A stretch of 64,000 nucleotides of DNA from CPC320 sp002336405 (GTDB lineage: Bacteria > Pseudomonadota > Alphaproteobacteria > Rhodobacterales > Rhodobacteraceae). Location of the stretch: NCBI GenBank assembly GCA_949372595.1, contig CASIAN010000031.1, positions 10,672 through 74,671 on the forward strand, in the 5' to 3' direction. Shown one piece after another: positions 9,120 through 17,432 of this stretch. A program made the translations under genes and the position numbers. Each line of letters starts with the position of its first letter. The first letter of the stretch is position 1. The notes under the pieces were generated by a model. The model did no database searches, was not told where the DNA came from, and was given only the letters and a program-made list of their open reading frames with translations.

Positions 9120-9577
9120 CCACATTACAGCTGGCTTGGACCGATGAAGCTGATCAAAGCGTGGCGTTGCCATCTTACGAAACGCACGGCGCGGCGGGGG
9201 CCGATTTGCGCGCAAATTTCGCAGTGGGTCAGCGTGGTGGCGTATGCCTGTCGCCGGGTGCGCGCGCGCTGATACCCACCGGATTGCGGCTGGCCATCCC
9301 ACCAGGGTTCGAGGTGCAACTCCGGCCGCGCTCGGGACTGGCGCTCAAACATGGTATCACCTTATTGAACACGCCCGGAACGATTGACAGTGATTATCGC
9401 GGCCCGTTGGGGGTGATCGTGATCAACACCGGGCAACAGGCGTTTGCGATCGCCCACGGCGACCGTATTGCCCAGATGGTGCTGGCGCCGGTTGTGCAGG
9501 CTGGGTTCACGCTTTTGGCAACACTGGATGAGACCACACGCGCGGCGGGTGGATTTGGCTCGACGGGACAGAGCTGA
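9116..9577 (+). CDS. dut: deoxyuridine 5'-triphosphate nucleotidohydrolase
   Basis: A 153-residue trimeric dUTPase, which converts dUTP to dUMP and keeps uracil out of DNA. All five family motifs are present: HGAAGADLRA, RPRSGLALK, NTPGTIDSDYRGP, GDRIAQMVL and the C-terminal RAAGGFGSTG. Start is the ATG at 9116 inside the coaBC stop; a longer in-frame reading lies within coaBC. The coaBC-dut order is common in Proteobacteria. Its stop overlaps the next start (TGATG). Confidence 0.97.
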   Translation: MTTLQLAWTDEADQSVALPSYETHGAAGADLRANFAVGQRGGVCLSPGARALIPTGLRLAIPPGFEVQLRPRSGLALKHGITLLNTPGTIDSDYRGPLGVIVINTGQQAFAIAHGDRIAQMVLAPVVQAGFTLLATLDETTRAAGGFGSTGQS

Positions 9578-10668
9578 TGTTGTTGGTATTCTTGATTGCA
9601 GCGGGTCTGTGGGGGGGCGGCGCTTTTATGGGGGTTCCGCGCCGGTCGCGGCTCTCCGCTTTGGCTGGATTATATATTGCCGTGCTTGCGTTACAGGTGC
9701 TTTTGCCCACGGGCCATGTGCTGCGCCAGGCCACCGGCGAGACGCCGGCGCTGTGGTTGCTTTTGGGGGTGGCCGTGGCGATGGTTCTGGTCTATCGCCG
9801 GGGACTTGGTTGGTTGCAGGCGCGGGCCGCGCACCAGCGGGATGTGGCAATGCCCGCACCGGCAGGTGAGACGTTTTCAGACACCGAACTTGAGCGTTAT
9901 GCCCGCCATATTGTGCTGCGCGAACTGGGTGGACCGGGTCAGCGCAAAATCAAACAGGCTCGCGTGCTGGTAATTGGAGCCGGCGGTCTTGGCGCGCCGG
10001 CATTGCAATATCTTGCGGCGGCCGGCATTGGCACCATTGGCGTAATCGATGACGATCATGTGGAAAATGCCAACTTGCAACGTCAGGTGATCCACCGTGA
10101 CGCCGATATTGGCAAGCCCAAGGTTTTCTCAGCCGAGGCGGCAATGCTGGCACAAAACCCCTATGTCAAAGTGCGGCCCTATCACCGGCGGTTGACCGCT
10201 GACATTGCTGAGGATTTGTTTGCCGATTATGATGTGATCTTGGATGGTTGTGATAATTTTGAGACGCGCTATCTTGTTAACCGCATCGCCGTCAAACTGC
10301 AAAAACCCCTTATTTCAGGCGCGCTTTCGCAATGGGAGGGTCAGCTCAGTGTCTTTGATCCAGCTTGCGGCACGCCCTGTTACGAATGTATTTTTGCCAC
10401 AGCCCCCAACGACGGGCTGGCGCCGTCTTGCGCGATGGCGGGCGTGTTGGGGCCTTTGCCCGGTGTTGTTGGCGCAATGATGGCAGTAGAGGCGGTCAAG
10501 CTGGTGGCACAGGCTGGCGCATCGCTGCGCGGTGAGATGTTAATCTATGACGCCCTTTACGGAGAGAGCCGAAAGCTGACGATCAAACCCCGTGCTGACT
10601 GTCCGGTCTGTGGCAGGACCGATCTGGAAGAAACAGCGTCTTTTTTAACAACGGGCACCGGGAATTAA
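9577..10668 (+). CDS. HesA/MoeB/ThiF family E1-like adenylyltransferase with an N-terminal membrane anchor
   Basis: A 363-residue protein with two parts. Residues 1 to about 70 form two hydrophobic segments, so the enzyme is probably attached to the inner membrane. From about residue 105 it is a typical MoeB/ThiF E1-like enzyme: ERYARHIVLRELGGPGQ, the ATP loop VIGAGGLGAPAL, DDDHVENANLQRQ, DGCDNFETRYLVN, and two zinc-binding CxxC pairs (CYEC and CPVC). Such enzymes adenylate the C-terminal glycine of MoaD- or ThiS-like carriers. Which carrier it serves is not clear, since neither moaD nor thiS is nearby. It is coupled to dut by a one-base overlap. Confidence 0.9.
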   Translation: MLLVFLIAAGLWGGGAFMGVPRRSRLSALAGLYIAVLALQVLLPTGHVLRQATGETPALWLLLGVAVAMVLVYRRGLGWLQARAAHQRDVAMPAPAGETFSDTELERYARHIVLRELGGPGQRKIKQARVLVIGAGGLGAPALQYLAAAGIGTIGVIDDDHVENANLQRQVIHRDADIGKPKVFSAEAAMLAQNPYVKVRPYHRRLTADIAEDLFADYDVILDGCDNFETRYLVNRIAVKLQKPLISGALSQWEGQLSVFDPACGTPCYECIFATAPNDGLAPSCAMAGVLGPLPGVVGAMMAVEAVKLVAQAGASLRGEMLIYDALYGESRKLTIKPRADCPVCGRTDLEETASFLTTGTGN

Positions 10669-10690
10669 CCGGGCCTTACAGGAGATTTTC

Positions 10691-12706
10691 ATGACCAACC
10701 CTTTATTACAACCGTGGAATACCCCGTTTGAAATCGCCCCGTTTCAGGACATACACGATCGTGATTTTGCACCTGCTTTTGCCAGTGCGCTGGCTGAAGA
10801 TATGGCGGAGACGCTGGCGGTGGCGCACGACCCTGATGCGCCCAGTTTTGCCAATACCGTAGAGGCTCTGGCTCGCACCGGCAAGGCTTTGGAAAAGGTG
10901 CTGTCGGTTTTCTATACGGTGTCAGGGGCTGACAGTAATGCCGCACGCGAGGATTTGATGCGGGATTTCTCGCCTAAACTTGCGGCACATGGTTCGGCAA
11001 TTTACAGCAATAAGGCGCTGTTTGCCCGCATCGATACGCTGTGGAAAAGCCGCGAAAATCTGCAACTGAGCCCCGAACAAAGCCGTGTTTTGATGTTGAG
11101 CCACCGTGCCTTTGTCCGTGCAGGCGCCGGTCTTGAAGGCGCGGATGAGGCCCGGATGAAAGCGATTAAATCGCGGTTGGCAGTGATTGGAACCGAGTTC
11201 TCACAAAATCTTCTGGCCGACGAGCGCAGTTGGTACATGGAACTGTCGGACGATGATCTTGAAGGGTTGCCAGAGTTTTTAATCGCGGCGAGCAAAAATG
11301 CAGGTGCCGAAAAGGGCCTTACCAGTCCAATTGTGACACTGTCACGGTCGATCATAACGCCGTTTTTGCAGTTTTCGCCCCAGCGCGATTTGCGGGCCCG
11401 TGCCTATGCGGCATGGGCGGCGCGCGGGGCCAATGACGGGGAGACCGACAACCGCGCGCTGGCTGGCGAAATGCTGGCGCTGCGCAAAGAGATGGCGGAT
11501 TTGTTGGGCTATGATGATTTTGCCTCGTTCAAGCTTGAGACCGAAATGGCCAAAACGCCGGGAAACGTCCGTGATCTTCTCACTTCGGTTTGGGAGCCGG
11601 CGAAAGCGCAGGCCAATAAAGATGCAGATGTGCTGACCCATATGATGCATCAAGACGGCATTAACGGTGATCTCGAACCATGGGATTGGCGTTATTATGC
11701 AGAACAGCGCCGGCAGGCAGAGCATGATTTGGATGAGGCGACGATTAAGCCTTATTTTCAGCTAGATCAGATGATTGCAGCCAGCTTTGATTGTGCCAAT
11801 AGGCTGTTTGGATTGCAGTTTGCACCAGTGGATGTGCCGCTTTATCATCCAGATTGCCGCGCATGGGAGGTGACCCGCGACGGGCGCCATGTGGCGCTGT
11901 TTATTGGCGATTATTTTGCCCGTGGCTCGAAACGGTCAGGGGCGTGGTGTTCGGCGATGCGGTCGCAAGCCAAATTTCCAGAAACCCAAGCGCCGATCGT
12001 GATCAATGTCTGCAATTTTGCCAAGGCTGATCCGGCACTGCTGTCGTTTGATGATGCGCGCACCTTGTTTCACGAGTTTGGTCATGCGCTGCATCAAATG
12101 CTGTCGGATGTAACCTATGAGATGGTGTCGGGGACCTCGGTGCCGCGTGATTTTGTCGAACTGCCCAGCCAGCTTTATGAGCATTGGCTCGAAGTGCCCG
12201 ACGTGTTGCAGAAATTTGCGACCCACGCTGAAACGGGTGCAACGATACCTCAGGATTTACTTAATAAACTGCTGGGGGCAGCCACTTTTGATATGGGGTT
12301 TCAAACCGTCGAATATATCGCCTCGGCGATGGTGGATCTTGCGTATCATACCACAGATGTGCCTGATGATATTATGACGCGTCAGGCCGAAATTTTGGCT
12401 GATATGGGCCTGCCGCACGCTATCGGGATGCGCCACGCCACCCCGCAGTTCGCACATGTGTTCTCGGGGGGGCATTACGCCAGCGCCTATTACAGTTATA
12501 TGTGGTCTGAGGTGATGGATGCCGATGCCTTCGCAGCGTTTGACGAAAAAGGCGATGCATTTGACCCCGATCTGGCTCGGTCGCTTGAGGCCAATATTTT
12601 GTCAACCGGCGGTTCGCAGGATCCCGAGGTGCTTTATAAGGCGTACCGCGGGCGCTTGCCTGGGGTTGAAGCCTTGCTGAAAGGTCGCGGTTTGGCGGCG
12701 GCCTAA
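10691..12706 (+). CDS. M3 family oligopeptidase (oligopeptidase A / peptidyl-dipeptidase type)
   Basis: A 671-residue zinc metallopeptidase of family M3. The catalytic motif HEFGHALHQ lies at about residues 461-469. A second zinc ligand is expected in the helix after it, and substrate-binding Tyr/His residues sit in the GGHYASAYYSYMWS segment near the C-terminus. Length fits OpdA/Dcp, cytosolic enzymes that degrade peptides of up to about 20 residues. No signal peptide is visible. OpdA and Dcp cannot be separated with certainty by eye. It follows the moeB-like gene by 22 bases, with an AGGAG ribosome site. Confidence 0.94.
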   Translation: MTNPLLQPWNTPFEIAPFQDIHDRDFAPAFASALAEDMAETLAVAHDPDAPSFANTVEALARTGKALEKVLSVFYTVSGADSNAAREDLMRDFSPKLAAHGSAIYSNKALFARIDTLWKSRENLQLSPEQSRVLMLSHRAFVRAGAGLEGADEARMKAIKSRLAVIGTEFSQNLLADERSWYMELSDDDLEGLPEFLIAASKNAGAEKGLTSPIVTLSRSIITPFLQFSPQRDLRARAYAAWAARGANDGETDNRALAGEMLALRKEMADLLGYDDFASFKLETEMAKTPGNVRDLLTSVWEPAKAQANKDADVLTHMMHQDGINGDLEPWDWRYYAEQRRQAEHDLDEATIKPYFQLDQMIAASFDCANRLFGLQFAPVDVPLYHPDCRAWEVTRDGRHVALFIGDYFARGSKRSGAWCSAMRSQAKFPETQAPIVINVCNFAKADPALLSFDDARTLFHEFGHALHQMLSDVTYEMVSGTSVPRDFVELPSQLYEHWLEVPDVLQKFATHAETGATIPQDLLNKLLGAATFDMGFQTVEYIASAMVDLAYHTTDVPDDIMTRQAEILADMGLPHAIGMRHATPQFAHVFSGGHYASAYYSYMWSEVMDADAFAAFDEKGDAFDPDLARSLEANILSTGGSQDPEVLYKAYRGRLPGVEALLKGRGLAAA

Positions 12707-12755
12707 GATGCCGACAGCCGTGCGCTGAGAGAACAGGTTCTGTGCGCGGGGTGGC

Positions 12756-13748
12756 CTAAAATTTCTGCTGGCTGAGGTGGTAACCGGCGCCTTGCAACTG
12801 GGCCAGAACACCATCTGAGCCGTGCAAATGTGCCGCACCCACTGCGACAACGATCGAGTCTGTGCTGGAGGTGTCGATGATTCGTGGCATCCATGCTAAA
12901 TTTCGCTGGCGCAACAGGGTGGCCTGTAACGTTTCAAAGGCCTCTTCAATCTCACGTTCGCTCAGGGCGCTGACGCGTTTCGCATGCAGCTTTGCGAGAT
13001 ACCAACCGGCGGCATGGGATTGATCAAAATAACTGTTGAGCAGGGTCACCAATCCGTCGGCGCTGTCTTGGTCTGATAACAGGCTGGCGCGCATCATCGC
13101 GATCTGGGTGTCGAACGGTTCGCTGGAAAACAGGGAAAATACCGTGTCATAGGGTTCTAACGCCTGCAGTGGCACGCCATTCTTTGCGGCAAAGCCCATG
13201 ATTTGATGGTCAAGGCCGCCACCTTCGCCCATTGCTGACAGCGCACAAGGCGGGACCGACAGTAGAATCGACAAGTACCAAGGTTGAAATTTCGCGGCCA
13301 TAAAGCTGGGAATGTTGCGCGCTTGTGCGGCTTTTGAAAGTTGCTCCCACTCTTCTGGATCCAACAGGTCGATCAAAGTTGGCCCTTTGGTTAATAAGAT
13401 CAGCTCTGGTCTTTCGCTGATCGCCTGCTGAAGCTGGGCCTCTTCTTGCGGTGTCATCTCAAGATAAATCCGGTCTGCGGCTGCCAAAACGGGTGACAGC
13501 CGATCAAATACTGGCCCAAGCCGCGCGTCGCCCAAATGCACGGTTCCCACCACGTTGATCCGGTGTTGGTCCTTTTCGGCCAGCCAGTGATTGCCGGAAG
13601 GATACGGAGTGCTGAGATCAAAGGCTTGCAGTTCGGCCTGTTCTGTCGCTGACAATTGATTGCGCAAATCGCTGCCCTCACAGGCGGCGTAAAGCGTAGA
13701 TAGGGGGCAGATTAACAGCGTCGCGGTGGCGATCAAACGGGCGATCAT
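12756..13748 (-). CDS. TraB/GumN family protein, exported
   Basis: A 330-residue protein with an N-terminal signal peptide (hydrophobic stretch ending around LYAACEG). It carries the TraB/GumN hallmarks: GTVHLGD near residue 65, the middle ELILLTKGPTLIDLLD region, and the C-terminal VAVGAAHLHGSDGVLAQLQ motif. The family has putative catalytic histidines and glutamates and is related to Tiki-type metalloproteases, but bacterial members lack a settled function. Convergent with the M3 peptidase gene and divergent from nudC. Confidence 0.85.
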   Translation of the reverse strand: MIARLIATATLLICPLSTLYAACEGSDLRNQLSATEQAELQAFDLSTPYPSGNHWLAEKDQHRINVVGTVHLGDARLGPVFDRLSPVLAAADRIYLEMTPQEEAQLQQAISERPELILLTKGPTLIDLLDPEEWEQLSKAAQARNIPSFMAAKFQPWYLSILLSVPPCALSAMGEGGGLDHQIMGFAAKNGVPLQALEPYDTVFSLFSSEPFDTQIAMMRASLLSDQDSADGLVTLLNSYFDQSHAAGWYLAKLHAKRVSALSEREIEEAFETLQATLLRQRNLAWMPRIIDTSSTDSIVVAVGAAHLHGSDGVLAQLQGAGYHLSQQKF

Positions 13749-13940
13749 TGGGTCATATCCTTTGTGCCGTATTCAAGAGCGATCTTCGAGGCTGAATGTA
13801 GCACGCGCTTTATGGGCAGGCAAAGTCTGGCATTGGCGAGGTGCCTCTTGATTGCCGGGTTCCTATGGCTGCGTGCGATTTGTAATTGTAAGCCATGGGC
13901 CTACGTGACAAACGCAGGTGTTACTGCGAGGAGACAGGCG

Positions 13941-14909
13941 ATGAAATTGGCGGAAACGGTGACCTTTGGTGGCTCTGGCCTGGATCGGGCGGCTCATCTG
14001 CGGGATGATTCGGCGGCACTTGCGGCTGCACGCAGCGATCCCGATGCGCGGGCGATATTATTTTGGCGCAGTAAACCACTTTTGACGGGTGAGAGCTGCC
14101 ATCAGTTGGCCCGCCTTGCGATGGATCACCCGATTTTACATCTTGCCGGTCCGCTGGTGCTTTTTGCCGGGTTGGAGGCAGGGCAACCGCGGTTTGTGTT
14201 TGATCTGTCCAACTGGGAACCAACCGATCAGGAACTGTCAAGCCTTGGGGCGTTTCTGGACCCCAGCCAACAGCATCATCCAAGCATGCCTGAGGATCAT
14301 TTATTTTGTGAATTGCGGGCGCGGATGTGGGAACTTAGTTCCCGCGATGCCGAGATGGCCGCGCTGGCGCGCGGGTTGTTTGCTTGGCATGCCAGTCACG
14401 GGTTTTGCACTCGGTGCGGTGAGCCGACCCAGAGCGCTTCGGCTGGATGGCAACGCAATTGTGCAGCCTGTGGCAGCCGTCATTTTCCGCGCACTGACCC
14501 AGTGGTGATTATGTTGATCACGCATCAGAACAAGGTTCTGCTTGGGCGGTCGCCTGGCTGGCCTGAGGGCATGTATTCACTGCTTGCTGGTTTTGTGGAG
14601 CCTGGTGAAACTATTGAGGCGGCGGTGCGTCGCGAGGTGTTTGAAGAGGCAGGCGTGACCGTGGGCGATGTTGGCTATCTGGCCAGTCAGCCCTGGCCCT
14701 TTCCGGCCTCGTTGATGCTGGGTTGCCGTGGCGAGGCGACCTCACAGCAGATCACCATAGACCCGGTTGAGATCGAAGATGCCCGCTGGGTCACGCGAGA
14801 AGAGATGGCCGAGGTGTCTGCCGGTAACCATCCTGAGATTCGTCCGGCGCGCAAAGGCGCAATTGCACATTTTATTTTACACAACTGGCTTGCAGATCGT
14901 CTGGACTAG
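13941..14909 (+). CDS. nudC: NAD(+) diphosphatase (NudC, Nudix family)
   Basis: A 322-residue NudC enzyme, which hydrolyses NADH/NAD and removes NAD caps from RNA. A zinc ribbon (FCTRCGEPTQ, then CAACGSRHFPRTDP) precedes the Nudix box GFVEPGETIEAAVRREVFEE. The NADH-specific SQPWPFPAS motif follows about ten residues after the Nudix box. The ATG at 13941 is chosen because it has a strong GAGGAG ribosome site; an upstream in-frame extension with hydrophobic residues from 13764 is considered non-coding. The neighbour 46 bases downstream is an SRPBCC protein. Confidence 0.95.
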   Translation: MKLAETVTFGGSGLDRAAHLRDDSAALAAARSDPDARAILFWRSKPLLTGESCHQLARLAMDHPILHLAGPLVLFAGLEAGQPRFVFDLSNWEPTDQELSSLGAFLDPSQQHHPSMPEDHLFCELRARMWELSSRDAEMAALARGLFAWHASHGFCTRCGEPTQSASAGWQRNCAACGSRHFPRTDPVVIMLITHQNKVLLGRSPGWPEGMYSLLAGFVEPGETIEAAVRREVFEEAGVTVGDVGYLASQPWPFPASLMLGCRGEATSQQITIDPVEIEDARWVTREEMAEVSAGNHPEIRPARKGAIAHFILHNWLADRLD

Positions 14910-14955
14910 GACGATGATGTCACACGGACTTTTTTAAAACGTGATGGATTGATCA

Positions 14956-15414
14956 ATGTTATTTGAAACTTTGGACGATATTTCCGTCCCGATTGCCGAG
15001 GTATTTGTGGCAGTGACGGCGGGCAGCGTGATCGAGCGGTTTGCCGCCAAGCGCGGATTAATCCTGCGACGGGTTGATCTGGCAGGGGTGCTTGGGTTGG
15101 GGCCTTGTTGGTCCACTTCCTTTCAGTTTCGCGGGGCAACTCGGCAGGCTTTGGTTGATGTGATAAAGTTTGAGCCAGACCATCTGCTGTGCTTTCAAAC
15201 CCATGTTCAGGGATTGACCACCGAGTTCACCATCCGCTTTACCCCGATCTCGGATAGCCAAACCAGACTGTTATTTACGATAGAATTGCTGCCTAATGCG
15301 CTGCCTGCCGGGGTTTTTGTGCATTCGCTCAAGTTTGCGCGGGCACGGGTCACGGCGCGGTTTGCGCAGGGTGTCAGGGAACTGACGCAAGAGATAACTG
15401 CGGGCTCGAATTAG
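14956..15414 (+). CDS. SRPBCC-like hypothetical protein
   Basis: A 152-residue cytosolic protein whose pattern resembles the SRPBCC/polyketide-cyclase fold: a beta-rich body alternating short strands (LLCFQTHVQGLTTEFTIRF and SQTRLLFTIELLP) and a long C-terminal helix (HSLKFARARVTARFAQGVRE) that closes the ligand pocket. No catalytic residues are recognised and no ligand can be named. It follows nudC by 46 bases on the same strand and may share its transcript. Confidence 0.7.
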   Translation: MLFETLDDISVPIAEVFVAVTAGSVIERFAAKRGLILRRVDLAGVLGLGPCWSTSFQFRGATRQALVDVIKFEPDHLLCFQTHVQGLTTEFTIRFTPISDSQTRLLFTIELLPNALPAGVFVHSLKFARARVTARFAQGVRELTQEITAGSN

Positions 15415-15790
15415 GCGCATTTGTAACAGATCAGGGGTCTGTACTGCGTGGTGCGGGCGCAGACATTGTGCGGGGATCGAATGAAGTACAATCGGTTTGA
15501 GCTTTTTACCTGAACCCTCAGTTTGCAGTGGACTGGGGTGGTGCTTGCAATATTGCAGGTTAAAGCAGAAATGGCAGATGATCGCGTGGATGGGGGCTGT
15601 GGCAACTGGACAGTACGGGCATCTGTGGTGTCACTGGTATCGGCCACATCGCAATGCGCCACAGGCCCAGCGTACCTGTGCCATGTCGGGCGCAGCGACG
15701 ATCATCTTATAAGGACAAAGCCAGTCTGGGCATCTGGAGCTTTGTTGAGATCCGATTGGCTCGGTTCAATGTTGGTGCATGGCCTCTGCC
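15415..15790. other. intergenic stretch with possible decayed Cys-rich reading frame
   Basis: This 376-base gap between the SRPBCC gene and the end of pheA has no convincing intact gene. On the minus strand an ATG at 15705 opens a 24-codon frame (MIVAAPDMAQVRWACGALRC at its start) that ends in TGA at 15631-15633. Directly past this stop the same frame continues with closely spaced cysteines (HHRCPYCP, then ICHFCFNLQYCKHH) before losing character. Pairs of CxxC with histidines suggest a small zinc-binding protein that has been broken. No terminator or RNA gene was recognised. Confidence 0.3.
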
Positions 15791-16624
15791 TCACCGTGGA
15801 CGGTTCACCGGATAGACCCCGAGGATCTTAATTTTGTCGGTGAAATAGTCCAGCTCTTCCAGGGCCAGCTTGACGTTTGCGTCTTCTGGATGACCCTCAA
15901 TGTCGGCATGAAACTGGGTTGCGGTAAACGAGCCGCCGACCATATAGCTTTCCAACTTGGTCATATTCACCCCGTTGGTGGCAAACCCGCCCATTGCTTT
16001 ATAGAGTGCGGCGGGAATGTTGCGCACCTGAAACACAAAGCTGGTCATCATGCCGCGATCGCCGCGACGGCTATAGTCTGGGTCGCGCGCCATGATGACA
16101 AAGCGCGTGGTATTATTGTCATTATCCTCGATGTCCTGCGCCAAAACATCGAGACCATAAATCTCACCTGCCAAGCTGCTGGCAAGGGCTGCCAGACCGG
16201 GGTCGGCAGTCTTGGCGACATGTTTTGCCGAACCAGCAGTGTCAGCTCCGGTGATGCGGTGGATGCCATGTTCGCTTAAAAATCCGCGACACTGGCCCAA
16301 AAGTACCGTGTGGCTCATCGCAGAGGTGATTTGAGACAGGGTGGTTCCGGGCACTGACAGCAGGCTGATGCGCACTCGCACGAAAGCCTCGTCAATCATA
16401 TGCAGCCCAGAGTCGGGCAGCAGCGAATGAATATCAGCTACCCGTCCGGCGGTAGAGTTTTCCACCGGCAACATCGCCAGTTCTGCCGCCCCAGAGCGCA
16501 CGGCCTCGATTGCATCCTCAAACGTGCGGCACGGCAGCGGTTGCTTGTCAGGATATGCCTCGCGGCAGGCTTCGTGCGAGTAGGCGCCAAGTTCGCCTTG
16601 AAACGCAATTTTAAACTGTATCAT
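15791..16624 (-). CDS. pheA: prephenate dehydratase
   Basis: A 277-residue monofunctional prephenate dehydratase, which converts prephenate to phenylpyruvate in phenylalanine synthesis. The N-terminal catalytic domain shows IAFQGELGAYSHEAC, LPVENSTAGRV and the catalytic NNTTRFVIM stretch. The C-terminal ACT domain, used for phenylalanine feedback, has MTSFVFQV, GVNMTKLESYMVGGSF and the final YPVNRPR. The ESYMV sequence differs slightly from the ESRP form common in other PheA proteins. It is divergent from the cytochrome c gene, an arrangement also common in Rhodobacterales. Confidence 0.96.
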   Translation of the reverse strand: MIQFKIAFQGELGAYSHEACREAYPDKQPLPCRTFEDAIEAVRSGAAELAMLPVENSTAGRVADIHSLLPDSGLHMIDEAFVRVRISLLSVPGTTLSQITSAMSHTVLLGQCRGFLSEHGIHRITGADTAGSAKHVAKTADPGLAALASSLAGEIYGLDVLAQDIEDNDNNTTRFVIMARDPDYSRRGDRGMMTSFVFQVRNIPAALYKAMGGFATNGVNMTKLESYMVGGSFTATQFHADIEGHPEDANVKLALEELDYFTDKIKILGVYPVNRPR

Positions 16625-16741
16625 ATAGATTCCCGTCTCTTTAACCCAATTCGGGCGTTTGGTCGCGGTAACTACACCTTGCGTCCGACTATGGGAAGCG
16701 GATAGATAACACCTGATTGATAGCGAATAGGTACCAGAGCG

Positions 16742-17260
16742 ATGCTTGACACGATGACAATGACCAAAATCTTGGGTGGGTTGTGTGGCGCCTTCCTAAT
16801 TTTCCTGCTGGGCAATTGGGTTGCGGAAGAACTTTACCATGTCGGCGGCAGCGGACACGGTGATCATAAGCAGGCCTATGTCATTGAGACTGGTGAAGAA
16901 GAGGTTGACACGGCGCAAGAAGAAGGCCCAGACTTTGCGACGTTGCTGGCGTCTGCGGATACTGGCAAAGGTGCCAAGGTGTTCAGTAAGTGCAAAGCTT
17001 GCCACAAATTGGAAGCTGGTGCCAATGGAACCGGCCCGCATCTTTATGGGGTGGTCGATCGCACAGTGGCTGTCGAGGCGGACTACAAGTATTCTGGCGC
17101 ATTGGTCGCGGTTGCCGATGTTTGGACAGCAGAAAACCTGAACGGGTTTCTGGAAAATCCAAAATCTTATGCGCCCGGCACTAAAATGGGATTTTCTGGT
17201 TTGAAAAAAGAAACCGACCGCGCCAACTTGATCGCATATCTGGCAACGATCGGCGAATAG
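16742..17260 (+). CDS. membrane-anchored c-type cytochrome (CycM/cytochrome c-y-like)
   Basis: A 172-residue cytochrome. An uncleaved hydrophobic anchor (ILGGLCGAFLIFLLGNWV) is followed by an acidic linker and a class-I cytochrome c domain with the haem site CKACH and a distal methionine in GTKMGFSGL. Such proteins carry electrons from the bc1 complex to terminal oxidases while tethered to the inner membrane. The ATG at 16742 was taken; an ATG four codons later is possible. A rho-independent terminator follows. Confidence 0.9.
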   Translation: MLDTMTMTKILGGLCGAFLIFLLGNWVAEELYHVGGSGHGDHKQAYVIETGEEEVDTAQEEGPDFATLLASADTGKGAKVFSKCKACHKLEAGANGTGPHLYGVVDRTVAVEADYKYSGALVAVADVWTAENLNGFLENPKSYAPGTKMGFSGLKKETDRANLIAYLATIGE

Positions 17261-17285
17261 TCAGAGCAACACACTAATTTGAATT

Positions 17286-17314
17286 AAGCCATCGCCATGC
17301 GCGGTGGCTTTTTT
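17286..17314 (+). terminator. rho-independent terminator of the cytochrome c gene
   Basis: A 10-base stem (AAGCCATCGC pairing with GCGGTGGCTT, one G-T pair) closes a five-base loop and runs into a T tract. It lies 26 bases after the cytochrome c stop codon and before the yej operon, separating the two units. Confidence 0.85.
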
Positions 17315-17432
17315 ACATCTAATGCCTGCCGATCACAAAAAATTCAACAAAACGCTGCTTGCGCATGGCAAAGTAGACCCTGTAGTTTATCTTAATCTAA
17401 ATGGATTAAATTGTCTGGATCGGAGCCTGGTG

